Assembly (NCBI RefSeq): GCF_041027365.1
Contig: NZ_JBFTEH010000007.1
Coordinates: 186,001-250,000 of the forward strand
Source of the DNA: VKMB-3413 sp041027365
GTDB lineage: Bacteria; Pseudomonadota; Alphaproteobacteria; Rhizobiales; Rhizobiaceae
Direction: 5' to 3'
DNA length: 64,000 bases
Shown here piece by piece: positions 7,894 to 16,186 of the stretch. The notes beneath the pieces were generated by a model. It was not told where the DNA came from, did not search any database, and was given only the letters and a program-made list of their open reading frames with translations. A program made the translations under genes and the position numbers. How positions within the stretch are numbered: the stretch's first letter is position 1; each line of letters opens with the position of its first letter.

Positions 7894-8553
7894 ATGCGCA
7901 TCCTGCTGATCGAGGACGACACGGTTCTGGGCGCCGCGGTGCGCGACCAGATCGCCGCCGACGGCCAGTCGGTGGACTGGGTCACGCGGCTCGACGCAGC
8001 CGGCGATGCGCTGAGCGTCGCGTCCTACGACCTGATCCTGCTCGACCTCATGCTGCCGGACGGTCGCGGGATCGGATTCCTCAGGGGTCTGCGCGCGCGG
8101 GGCGACGTGACGCCGGTCATCATCCTGACGGCGCTCGACCAGGTGTCGGACCGGATCGAGGGGCTGAACGCCGGAGCCGACGACTATCTCGTGAAGCCCT
8201 TCGACCTTGCCGAACTGTCCGCCCGGATCGGATCCGTCGCCCGGCGCTACAGCGGCAACCCGAACCCGATCGTCGTCCATGGGCCGCTGGAGATCGACCT
8301 CGCCGCGCGCAGCGTCCGTCGCGACGGCAAGGCCGTTCAGCTGACGGCCCGCGAGTGGGCGCTGTTCGAGGCCCTGCTCGCCCGCCCCGGGCAGCTTCTG
8401 TCGAAGGCGCAGCTCGAGGAAAAGCTCTACGCCTTCGACGCGGAGGTCGAGAGCAACACGATCGAGGTCCATGTCAGCCGTCTGCGCAAGAAGCTCGGGA
8501 GCGCGGTTATCGAGACCGAGCGCGGCCTGGGCTACAGGCTGGGCCGGCCGTGA
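7894..8553 (+). CDS. OmpR-family response regulator
   Basis: 219 residues in two domains. The receiver domain (1-115) has acidic residues Asp8-Asp9, phospho-acceptor Asp51 in LLDLMLPD, Thr79 in ILTA and Lys101 in VKPF. The C-terminal winged-helix domain (about 125-219) has the LTAREWALFEALLARPGQ start and the SNTIEVHVSRLRKKLG recognition helix of the QseB/PmrA branch. ATG at 7894 follows GGGAACGGACAGGGCG. The histidine kinase gene overlaps its stop codon (GTGA), so the two are a coupled pair. The operators at 7804-7851 and 6652-6700 are the natural candidates for its binding sites. The signal is unknown. Confidence 0.95.
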   Translation: MRILLIEDDTVLGAAVRDQIAADGQSVDWVTRLDAAGDALSVASYDLILLDLMLPDGRGIGFLRGLRARGDVTPVIILTALDQVSDRIEGLNAGADDYLVKPFDLAELSARIGSVARRYSGNPNPIVVHGPLEIDLAARSVRRDGKAVQLTAREWALFEALLARPGQLLSKAQLEEKLYAFDAEVESNTIEVHVSRLRKKLGSAVIETERGLGYRLGRP

Positions 8554-9947
8554 GGCTGCCGCGCAGCCTTCGGGCGCGGCTCGGTCTGTCGCTCGGCCTC
8601 GTGCTGACGATCCTCTGGCTTCTGGCCGCCGCGGTCACCGCGGTGATCGTGCGGAGCGAGATGGACGAAGTTTTCGACAGCGCGCTCCGCGAGACCGCGG
8701 AACGGATCCTGCCGCTGGCGGTGAGCGACATCGTCGGGCGCGAAGACGAGGGCGTGACGCAGCGGCTCGCCTCGATCCGGGCGCACGACGAGTACTTCAC
8801 CTATCTCGTCCGGGATGCCGAGGGGCGCATCCTCCTGCAATCCCATGCGGCCGATCCCGCCGTGTTCCCGCCCTGGGACGGGCCGGGCTTCCAACAGACC
8901 GCGATGCACCGCCTCTACAGCGACGCGGCGCTCCAGGGATCGATCCGCATCACCGTGGCCGAGCCGCTGGCACATCGCGCAGCGGTCGCGCGGGAGATCC
9001 AGATGGGTCTCGGCCTGCCGCTGCTGATCGTGCTCCCGCTTGCGCTCGCGGCGATCATCCTCGCCGTCCGCTTCAGTCTCGAGCCGCTGCGCCGGTTCCG
9101 CACGCGGCTCGAGGCGCGCGGCGCCGCCGACCTGTCGGCGGTTCCCGCCGGCGACCTGCCGACGGAGATCGGCCCGCTGGCGGCGACCCTGAACAACCTT
9201 TTGGCCAGACTGCGCGACGCGTTCGAAGCCGAGCGGAGCTTCGCGGCGAACGCCGCCCATGAACTCAGAACGCCGCTTGCGGGTGCGATCGCACAGGCGC
9301 AGCGGCTTCGCTCGGAGACGCGGGATCCGGCGACCGATGCGCGCGCCGCAGAGATCGAGACAACGCTCAAGCGACTGACGCGGCTCTCGGAACGCCTCAT
9401 GCAGCTCGCCCGCGCCGAAGGCGGGCGGCTGCGGATGGACCGAAGCGCCGACCTCAGGCCCGTCGCGCGCCTCGTCGTCGAGGATATCGGCCGCGCGGCC
9501 GCGCCGGGCCGGATCACGCTGACGCTGCCGGACACGGCCGTCATGTCCGATCTCGACCCGGACGCATTCGCGATCCTCTGCCGGAACCTCGTGGAGAACG
9601 CCCTCCGTCACGGGGCGGAGAATGCTCCGGTCGACGTCGGCCTCACCGGAGAAGGGCAATTGATCGTGGCGAACGACGGCCCCGTCCTGCCGCGTCAGAC
9701 CCTCGACCGCCTGACGGGGCGGTTCGAGAGGGCGACGTCCGGCACCGATGGCAGCGGGCTCGGCCTCGCCATCGTCGCCGCGATCGCGGACCGGATCGGA
9801 AGCTCCGTCATCCTCAAGTCGCCGCGCCCGGGCGCCGCTTCCGGCTTCCAGGCGTCCGTCAATCTGCCGACGGGCGTCCCGGACACCACTGCCGCGGGAT
9901 CAACTCCAGCATCTCCATCACGTCCTCGCCGAGCTTCGCCAGCCTAG
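8550..9947 (+). CDS. Sensor histidine kinase with an IS-derived tail
   Basis: 465 residues from a GTG that overlaps the regulator stop. Helix 1 (about 12-34), a roughly 115-residue periplasmic sensor with no recognisable fold, helix 2 (about 152-174), HAMP (175-228), the HisKA dimerisation helix with phospho-acceptor His237 in AAHELRTP, then an HATPase_c domain with the N box NLVENALRHG and G box GSGLGLAIVAAI. The catalytic core is complete and ends in the normal GFQASVNLP strand. The last roughly 20 residues (from about VPDT) are read antisense from an IS66 transposase remnant, so the native stop codon has been replaced. Inner membrane; partner of the regulator at 7894. Confidence 0.93.
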   Translation: MRLPRSLRARLGLSLGLVLTILWLLAAAVTAVIVRSEMDEVFDSALRETAERILPLAVSDIVGREDEGVTQRLASIRAHDEYFTYLVRDAEGRILLQSHAADPAVFPPWDGPGFQQTAMHRLYSDAALQGSIRITVAEPLAHRAAVAREIQMGLGLPLLIVLPLALAAIILAVRFSLEPLRRFRTRLEARGAADLSAVPAGDLPTEIGPLAATLNNLLARLRDAFEAERSFAANAAHELRTPLAGAIAQAQRLRSETRDPATDARAAEIETTLKRLTRLSERLMQLARAEGGRLRMDRSADLRPVARLVVEDIGRAAAPGRITLTLPDTAVMSDLDPDAFAILCRNLVENALRHGAENAPVDVGLTGEGQLIVANDGPVLPRQTLDRLTGRFERATSGTDGSGLGLAIVAAIADRIGSSVILKSPRPGAASGFQASVNLPTGVPDTTAAGSTPASPSRPRRASPA

Positions 9948-10061
9948 CCGATCCGCAGCAGTGGCATTCGGTCGGTGCCGGAATGGCGCCCACCCCTTGG
10001 GCAGATGCTGCGGGCCGGGTTCTTCGACCGGGCCTGCGGGCGCAGGTGCAGCCGCATCTTC
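9886..10061 (-). mobile_element. IS66-family transposase (TnpC) remnant
   Basis: Read on the minus strand from 10061 to 9886, one frame gives a peptide ending in ECHCCGSARLAKLGEDV followed by MEMLELIPRQW. This is the zinc-finger segment of IS66 TnpC transposases, usually C-x-C-C-G-S-x-R-L-x-K-L-G-E-D-V-T-E-x-L-E-V-I-P-R-x-W. A Pro/Ala-rich stretch with QHLPKGW in another frame matches the segment just before the finger (xHLPRE), so a frameshift separates the two. No complete transposase, terminal repeats or start codon were found. The remnant stops abruptly inside the histidine kinase gene. Confidence 0.75.
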
Positions 10062-10394
10062 ACTGATCTGGCGCGATCGTTAGCAGGCTGACGATTCCGG
10101 CGAGCCGGCGGCCGGAACGGGAGCCCGCCGCCAATGCTTTCTGCCCACTGTTTCACGACGCGTGTTCAGGCAGCTCCGGCAGCAGGCCCGGCAAAGACCA
10201 GGAGAGCTCATGGCGACGGCAGCCGGCGAAGGCAGCACGGGAACGTCCATCCCGATTCCTGATCGCTTTGCTCCCGGAGAGACCGCCTCCTGCTGAGCCG
10301 GAGGCCGCACATGCTCTACGGATCACCGCGGGCCCCGCCCGCATGCGCACGCTGCCCGCCTGCAACCCCGCCCGACCCCAGAACGAGCCATGAC
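10062..10394. other. Intergenic, no gene recognised
   Basis: This 333-base stretch separates the IS66 remnant from the Mfd-like gene. Short frames exist on both strands but none has a credible start, ribosome site or family likeness. It may be further degenerate insertion-sequence DNA. The promoter of the helicase gene must lie here; no clear -35/-10 pair was seen. Confidence 0.5.
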
Positions 10395-13300
10395 ATGAAC
10401 GATGCGCTCCCTGCGCGCCTCACGGCCGAAGGCCCGCTGCTCTCCGTCCTGGAGCCCGTGGGAGCCGTAGCAGCCGACCTGTTGGAGTTGATCGACCCGG
10501 CCGCGCCGGCGCCGCTCTTCTACCTCGCCCGCGATGCCGGCCGGGCCCGCGCCCTTTATGGGCTGCTTTGCGCGCTCGCGCCGCACCTTCCGATCGGCTT
10601 GCTGCCGGCATGGGACTGCCCGCCCTACGACAGCGCCGCCCCCTCCCGCGGCGTCATGGGACAGCGGATGGCGACGCTCCGCTGGCTGACCGACCGCCGG
10701 TCGCGGCCGGCTCTCGTCATTGCGACACCCGATGCCCTGCTCCGGCGGGTCCCGCCGCCGCGCATCTGGCCAAAGGCGCATCTGTCGTTCCGGGTCGGCG
10801 ACAGCCTCGACCGCGAAGCGACCGAAGCCGCCCTCGCCCGGATGGGCTACGTCCTCGACGAGCGCGTCGACGAGCCCGGCGAAGCCGCGCTGCGCGGCCG
10901 CGTCGTCGAGATCTTCCCGGCCGCCGCCGACTTTCCCTGCCGGATCGAGCACGCGGACGGGCGGATCAGCGCCATCCATTCCTTTGACCCGGCAACGCAG
11001 CGCTCGCTCGTCGAGACCGAATGCCTGGACGTCGATCCGGCGTCCGAGATCGTCCGGTCGGACCAAGCCGGCGAGGGCGCGGACGAAGCCTCGGCGGTGC
11101 CCGACCTGCCGCCCGGGCGGGAGCACTGGCTGACGCTGTTCTATCCGGATCTTGCGAGCGTGTTCGATTACGCCCCCGACGCGCGCCTCGTCTGCGGGGC
11201 CGGGACGGACGCGCGGGGCAGCGCCTTCCTCGACGGCGTGCGCGACGGCTATGACAGCGAGATGGCCGTGCGACGGGGCGGGCCCGACCGGCGCGCGCCG
11301 GCAGCGCCGGATCACGTCTTCCTCGGCCAGGAGGAGTGGGACGAGATCCTGTCCACCCGCGTGATCGCCGAGGTCGGCGCATCGTCGGCCGCGAGCGATC
11401 GGAGCGTCCCGCACTTCTGCGCCGGACCGAACGCGGCCCAGGCCTTCAAGGGCTTCGTCGCGGAGCGGCTGAAGGCGGGCGGACGCGTCGTGCTCGCCGC
11501 CCCTCGGCAGAGCCTCGACAGCTTCCGCCGGCGCGCCGAGCGGCTGCTCGGACGCGCAGCGCAGCCGGTCGCCGACTGGCATGAAACGGCAGCGACCGAG
11601 CCGGGCGCTCTCCTCAGCCTCGCCATGCCGCTCGACCGCGGGTTCGTGACGGCATCCGGCGACATGGCCGTAATCGCGGCAGCCGATCTCCTCGGCAGCC
11701 GCGCCCACGTCGCGGATCGGACCGCCGCGTCGATGCAAGCGCCGGCCGGCCCGTCCTTCCGGATCGGCGAGCCGGTGGTCCACCGCGACCATGGGCTCGG
11801 CCTTCTCGAGGGAATCGAGGAGATCACCTTGCCGGACGGCGGCGTCGGCGATGCGCTGCGGCTGCGCTACGACGGCGATTCGACGCTGATGGTTCCGGTG
11901 GAGGAGATCGAGGCGCTGTGGAGCTACGGCGGCGAGCCGGATGCCGTGTCGCTCGACCGGCTGAAGGGCGACAGCTGGGCCAAGCGTCGCATCAAGCTCG
12001 ACAAGGCGATCCGGAAGACGGCGGAGAGGCTGGCTGCGGACATGCGGGACCGCCGCGCCCGGACCGCGCCGAAGCTCGTTCCGCAAACGGCTCCCTTCGA
12101 GCGCTTCGCGTCCCGCTTCGCCCATGTCCTGACGCCCGACCAGGCGGATGCGATCGATGCCGTGCTGGCGGATCTGTCCTCCGGCCGGCGCATGGACCGG
12201 CTGGTCTGCGCCGATGTCGGCTATGGCAAGACCGAGGTGGCGCTGCGCGCGGCGGCGGCGGCGGTCTTTGCCGGCAAGCAGGTCGCCTTCGTCGCGCCGA
12301 CGACGGTGCTCGTGCGCCAGCATCTGCGCACCCTCGCCCGCCGCTTCGCGGGAACCGGCATCTCCATCGCCGAACTGTCGCGCATGGTGAAGCCGGCCGA
12401 GGCCAGAGCCGTGAAGGAAGGCCTGGCCTCGGGCGACATCCGGATCGTCGTCGGCACGCATGCGGTCGCCGCGAAGGCGGTAGAGTTCGCCGATCTCGGC
12501 CTCGTCATCCTCGACGAGGAACAGCATTTCGGCGCGCGCGTGAAGAGCCGGCTGAAGAGCCTCTCGAAGGCAGCGCACGTCCTGACGCTGACGGCGACGC
12601 CGATCCCGCGCACGCTCCAGGCAAGTCTCGTCGGGCTGCAGGATCTGAGCGTCATCGAGACGCCGCCGGTCGCCCGGCAGCCGGTCCGCACCGTTTCGGC
12701 CTTCGCCGAAGCCGAGGTCCGCGATGCGCTGCGCCGGGAGAAGCGCCGCGGCGGCCAGAGCTTCGTCGTCTGCCCGCGCATCGAGGACATCGCGCCGATG
12801 GCCGAGCGGCTTCGTGCCCTGGCGCCGGAACTGAAGCTCGCGGTCGCGCATGGCGAGATGAAGGCCGCCGACATCGACGCCGTCATGCTGGACTTCGCCG
12901 ATGGCGGCGGCGATGTGCTCCTGGCGACGAACATCATCGAGAGCGGCCTCGACGTTCCGAACGCCAACACGATGATCGTCTGGCATGCCGACCGGTTCGG
13001 CCTCGCCCAGCTGCACCAGCTGCGCGGGCGGGTCGGGCGCGGGACGCGGCGCGGCACGGCCCTGTTCCTCACCGAGCCGGAGCAGACGGTCGGCGAAGAG
13101 GCGGAGCAGCGGCTCGCCGCAATCGCGGCGCTGGACCGGCTCGGCGCCGGCTTCGGCATCAGCGGGCGCGATCTCGACCTGCGCGGCGCGGGCGACCTTC
13201 TCGGCGAGGACCAGGCGGGGCACATCCGCCTCATCGGCATCAGCCTGTACCGCCACCTCCTGGACCGGGCGGTGAAGGCGGCGGAGGGCGCAGCCCTCGA

Positions 13301-13733
13301 GGACGAATGGCGCCCGACGATCAGGCTCGGCATCGGCGGGCGCATCCCGCCGGAGTACATCCCCGAGGACGAGGTGCGCATCGACCTCTATGCCCGCTTC
13401 ACGGCGGCCGAGGACGCGCAGGCGCTGGCCGCGCTGGAAGACGAAGTCGCGGACCGCTTCGGGCCGCTGCCGGACGCGATGTCGGACCTCCTCGCCGTGG
13501 CCGAGATCCGCATCCGCTGCCAAAGGGCCGACATTGCGGAGCTCGACGGGGGGCCGCAGGCGATCGCGGCGACCTTCCGTCCGGCGCGGGGGACATCGAT
13601 GAAACGCAAGCAGCCGCCGCCGGGGCTCGAATGGTCGGGAGACCGGCTCCTCCTCAGGCAGGACAGCGCCGACGCCCGCGAGGCGCTGCAGCTTGCCAAC
13701 CGGCTGCTCGACGCGATCGGGAACGCCGGGTAG
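10395..13733 (+). CDS. Mfd-like DEAD/DEAH helicase (transcription-repair coupling factor paralogue)
   Basis: 1112 residues from ATG 10395; the frame is open back to 10311 but the extra 28 residues are Pro/Cys-rich and unlike the family. Order of parts: an N-terminal UvrB-like region (about 1-330), a CarD/RID RNA-polymerase-interaction domain (starting near 460 with FRIGEPVVHRDHGLG), two RecA-like helicase domains with Walker A DVGYGKTEVA, DEEQ box LDEEQHFG, TATPIPRTL and the QLRGRVGRG motif VI, then a shortened C-terminal TRCF domain. Canonical Mfd has GDVGFGKTEVA and DEEQRFG, so this copy is diverged. Alphaproteobacteria commonly carry both a true Mfd and such a relative. Whether it couples repair to transcription is unknown. 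It is flanked by an IS66 scar and a truncated gene. Confidence 0.8.
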   Translation: MNDALPARLTAEGPLLSVLEPVGAVAADLLELIDPAAPAPLFYLARDAGRARALYGLLCALAPHLPIGLLPAWDCPPYDSAAPSRGVMGQRMATLRWLTDRRSRPALVIATPDALLRRVPPPRIWPKAHLSFRVGDSLDREATEAALARMGYVLDERVDEPGEAALRGRVVEIFPAAADFPCRIEHADGRISAIHSFDPATQRSLVETECLDVDPASEIVRSDQAGEGADEASAVPDLPPGREHWLTLFYPDLASVFDYAPDARLVCGAGTDARGSAFLDGVRDGYDSEMAVRRGGPDRRAPAAPDHVFLGQEEWDEILSTRVIAEVGASSAASDRSVPHFCAGPNAAQAFKGFVAERLKAGGRVVLAAPRQSLDSFRRRAERLLGRAAQPVADWHETAATEPGALLSLAMPLDRGFVTASGDMAVIAAADLLGSRAHVADRTAASMQAPAGPSFRIGEPVVHRDHGLGLLEGIEEITLPDGGVGDALRLRYDGDSTLMVPVEEIEALWSYGGEPDAVSLDRLKGDSWAKRRIKLDKAIRKTAERLAADMRDRRARTAPKLVPQTAPFERFASRFAHVLTPDQADAIDAVLADLSSGRRMDRLVCADVGYGKTEVALRAAAAAVFAGKQVAFVAPTTVLVRQHLRTLARRFAGTGISIAELSRMVKPAEARAVKEGLASGDIRIVVGTHAVAAKAVEFADLGLVILDEEQHFGARVKSRLKSLSKAAHVLTLTATPIPRTLQASLVGLQDLSVIETPPVARQPVRTVSAFAEAEVRDALRREKRRGGQSFVVCPRIEDIAPMAERLRALAPELKLAVAHGEMKAADIDAVMLDFADGGGDVLLATNIIESGLDVPNANTMIVWHADRFGLAQLHQLRGRVGRGTRRGTALFLTEPEQTVGEEAEQRLAAIAALDRLGAGFGISGRDLDLRGAGDLLGEDQAGHIRLIGISLYRHLLDRAVKAAEGAALEDEWRPTIRLGIGGRIPPEYIPEDEVRIDLYARFTAAEDAQALAALEDEVADRFGPLPDAMSDLLAVAEIRIRCQRADIAELDGGPQAIAATFRPARGTSMKRKQPPPGLEWSGDRLLLRQDSADAREALQLANRLLDAIGNAG

Positions 13734-13919
13734 CCTCAGCCGGCGGTACGCTGAGAGGCGGCCCGAAGACGAAGGTCGCGAGCGCCGTCGGAAGCCGGAC
13801 TCTCCAGCCGCTGACGGTGGCAACAGACCCGTCGACAGCGACGATCTCAGCGAGCACCATCGGCGCGGCCAGTCGTCGAACCGCTGAAGCCTCCCGGTCA
13901 GCGAGGGCCCCGAAGCCCG

Positions 13920-14612
13920 CACCGCTTTGCGGATCCCGATCCAGTCCTGGTGGCCGGTTCCAGGCGCACCGCGATCGTTCTCGCAGGCATGGAAATGACC
14001 GAGCATCCCCTTCCCGAGCTTGCGGATCGCATCCGGAATGCTCTTCTCCTCGATATTGGCGTGGAATGTGTCGATGTGGACGCGGAAGGCCGGGCTGCCG
14101 ACGTCCCGCACCAGTGCCGCCGCCTGCTCCGTCAGGTTGATCATGTCGGTCTCGAAGCGGTTCAGCGGCTCGACGCCGACGGTGACACCGGCATCCGACG
14201 CCACCTTGCCGAGTTTTTGCAGGTTCTCGACGCACCAGGCCCATTCGCGCTGCTTCTGACCCGCGTCGACGAGACGGGTCTTGCCGACGGCGGAGTAGGC
14301 CGGCCCCGAGAAAATCTCAGCACCGACCGCCTCAGCGAACCGTATGCCGTCCCGGATGTAATCGACGCCCGTCTGGCGCACCGCCGGGTTGTCATGGCTG
14401 ATGTCCCGCGACGGCCCGAAGGCGCCGCAGACGGTCACCGCGAGCCCGTTGTCCTCGACAATCTTGCGCAGGAGAACAGCATCGACGAGCGCGGGATCGT
14501 CCAGCGCGACTTCCAGCACGTCGAAGCCCATCGCCTTGATCTTCGGGACCAGTCCGAAGTCGTTCGTCGTGAATGGAGATGTCCAAACCCACGTGTTGAC
14601 GCCGATCTTCAT
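13920..14612 (-). pseudogene. Sugar-phosphate isomerase/epimerase (D-tagatose 3-epimerase family), 3' end lost
   Basis: Residues 1-231 are a good TIM-barrel epimerase: MKIGVNTWVW start, GVEPLNRFETDMIN with a metal-binding Glu, HIDTFHANIEE with the metal Asp/His, and GHFHACENDRGAPGTGH followed by QDW. Family members continue for about 50 more residues with a second metal Glu in a VIESF-type strand; here similarity stops at about position 13920. The reading frame then stays open, antisense through the whole Mfd-like gene, without recognisable protein. The missing C-terminal Glu should abolish activity. A small possibility remains that a chimeric protein is made. It may once have belonged to the adjacent tetronate cluster. 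Confidence 0.65.
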
Positions 14613-15046
14613 CGCTTTCGCCCTCCCGGAGATGCCGGCCGGACGGTACCGAGAGCGGCCGACTGGCTTGATGATGGCGGTAAGTCTCCAAGAGGGCCCT
14701 AAGCATCGTAAAGGAGCAATCGCGTCAGAAAGTTGAGATCTTTAACCGGAAGATTGGCGTGCGGAGCCGGAAGAAGCCTCAGGAATGAAATTCCAGGAGA
14801 TCATTGCGCTGCTTCACCGTCGGTCCAGCGCAATCTTGATCTGTCACGTCATCCGGCACTCTGTGATGCCCCCGCACGGCGACCGGGATCAAAGGCTTTC
14901 TGCGCCTTTCGCTCTCGACACCTGTCATCGATCCCGCTCGGGCAAGTCCTGGACGATCTGCGAAACTGAAGAGCCGTCGACGCGAACGCGTTTCCGATGA
15001 AGCCGTGAAACCTCCAAGCTCTTTCGAGACTGAAAGCCCGGATAGA

Positions 15047-15067
15047 GGCTGGAGGCTGGAGGCTGGA
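15047..15067. repeat. Three tandem GGCTGGA heptamers
   Basis: Three perfect back-to-back copies of GGCTGGA just upstream of the candidate ltnD promoter. It may be a slippage-prone tract; no function can be assigned. Confidence 0.7.
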
Positions 15068-15068
15068 C

Positions 15069-15098
15069 TGGCGAACAGCATTTGCTGGCCTCTATAAT
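15069..15098 (+). promoter_or_regulatory. Candidate ltnD promoter
   Basis: A perfect TATAAT (15093-15098) with TGGCGA 18 bases upstream as a weak -35 element. A CAGCA-TT-TGCTG inverted repeat lies in the spacer and could be an operator. The start codon of ltnD is 65 bases downstream. Confidence 0.4.
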
Positions 15099-15162
15099 CA
15101 TTCCGTCGGGGGCAGCGGCGAGGACCGCTGCGGGATCCGGTCTTGGGGAGGAGGGTGTTCTG

Positions 15163-16068
15163 GTGGCGCAACGGCGAACGATCGCTGTCGTCGGGCTCGG
15201 CTCGATGGGCAAGGGCATGGCGGGCTCGCTTCTGAGGGCGGGCCATACCGTCTTCGGCATCGATCTGGACGAACGGGCGGCGCGCGACTTCGTCGCGGCG
15301 GGCGGTGCGCCCGGCGACGCGGGCGAGCGGGCGGAGGAGATCGACATCCTCGTGCTGGTGGTCCTCAACGACGTGCAGACCGAGGCCGTGCTGTTCGGGC
15401 CGGGCGGCTGGGCGGACCGCCTGCGCCCCGGTGCGGCGGTCGTCTCCTGCGCCACGATGGCCCCGGACTTCGCGCGCTCGCTCGCGGAGCGGTGCCTGGC
15501 AAAGGGGCTGCACTATCTCGATGCGCCGATTTCCGGCGGTGCCCGCAAGTCGGCCGAGGGGAAGCTCTCGGTCATGGCGTCGGGGTCGCCGGATGCCTTC
15601 GCCCTTGCCGCGCCAGTGCTCGAAGCCTGCGCCGAGACGGTGTTCAACCTCGGCGACGCGCCCGGCAGCGGAAGCGCGATGAAGGCGGTCAACCAGCTCC
15701 TCGCGGGCGTGCACATCGCCGCCATGGCCGAGGCGATGACCTTCGCCATCAACCAGGGGATCGCGCCGGAACAGGTGCTGGACGTCATCCCGAAATGCGC
15801 CGGCACGTCATGGATGTTCGAGAACCGGGCGCCGCATGTGGTCGAGGGGGACTACACGCCGCGCTCGAGCGTGAACATCTGGCCGAAGGATCTCGGGATC
15901 GTCCTGGACATCGCTCGCAAGTCCGGCTTCGGCGCGCCGCTCACCGCCGCCGCGCTGCAGCAGTTCCTCGCCGCCTCGGGCTCCGGCCTCGGTGCCGAGG
16001 ACGACGCGGCCGTCGCGAAGGTCTACGCCCGCAACGCCGGAATCCGCCTGCCGGGCGACCCTGCGTAA
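15163..16068 (+). CDS. ltnD: L-threonate dehydrogenase (beta-hydroxyacid dehydrogenase family)
   Basis: 301 residues. N-terminal Rossmann fold with the nucleotide loop VVGLGSMGKGMAGSLL and acidic Asp after FGID, suggesting NAD; substrate loop DAPISGGARKSAEGKL; catalytic Lys in GSAMKAVNQLLAGVH and the C-terminal WPKDLGIVLD helix. These are the marks of 3-hydroxyisobutyrate dehydrogenase relatives. Four genes for tetronate breakdown lie alongside, which points to LtnD, oxidising L-threonate to 2-oxo-tetronate. GTG at 15163 follows a strong GGGGAGGAGGG site; the frame extends upstream but without homology. Convergent with otnI. Tartronate-semialdehyde-like substrates cannot be excluded from sequence alone. 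Confidence 0.88.
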   Translation: MAQRRTIAVVGLGSMGKGMAGSLLRAGHTVFGIDLDERAARDFVAAGGAPGDAGERAEEIDILVLVVLNDVQTEAVLFGPGGWADRLRPGAAVVSCATMAPDFARSLAERCLAKGLHYLDAPISGGARKSAEGKLSVMASGSPDAFALAAPVLEACAETVFNLGDAPGSGSAMKAVNQLLAGVHIAAMAEAMTFAINQGIAPEQVLDVIPKCAGTSWMFENRAPHVVEGDYTPRSSVNIWPKDLGIVLDIARKSGFGAPLTAAALQQFLAASGSGLGAEDDAAVAKVYARNAGIRLPGDPA

Positions 16069-16186
16069 CCGCTATCGCGGCGCCCTGCCGCGGCACCACC
16101 GCCGCGGCGCTCGCCGCGGCGGACAGCTTCCGGACGCCGCTCGGCTGTCAGGCCGCCAGCCGACCCCCCTCGCCCGAACGCGCCGT

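Larger units (their letters stand above)
14613..15162. other. Divergent intergenic region of the truncated epimerase and ltnD
   Basis: Holds no gene I can support. It is less GC-rich than its surroundings. Seen inside: GGAAT-GAA-ATTCC near 14782, three tandem GGCTGGA heptamers (15047-15067) and a TATAAT at 15093-15098. The short plus-strand frame 14785-15000 has no family likeness or ribosome site. Confidence 0.5.

Noticed and set aside
10323..14612. 1429-codon minus-strand frame
   Set aside because: Only its first 231 codons (an epimerase) are real. The rest is antisense to the Mfd-like helicase and has Arg/Ala/Asp-rich composition typical of high-GC shadows.
14785..15000. 71-codon frame upstream of ltnD
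   Set aside because: No ribosome site or family likeness; overlaps the promoter region.
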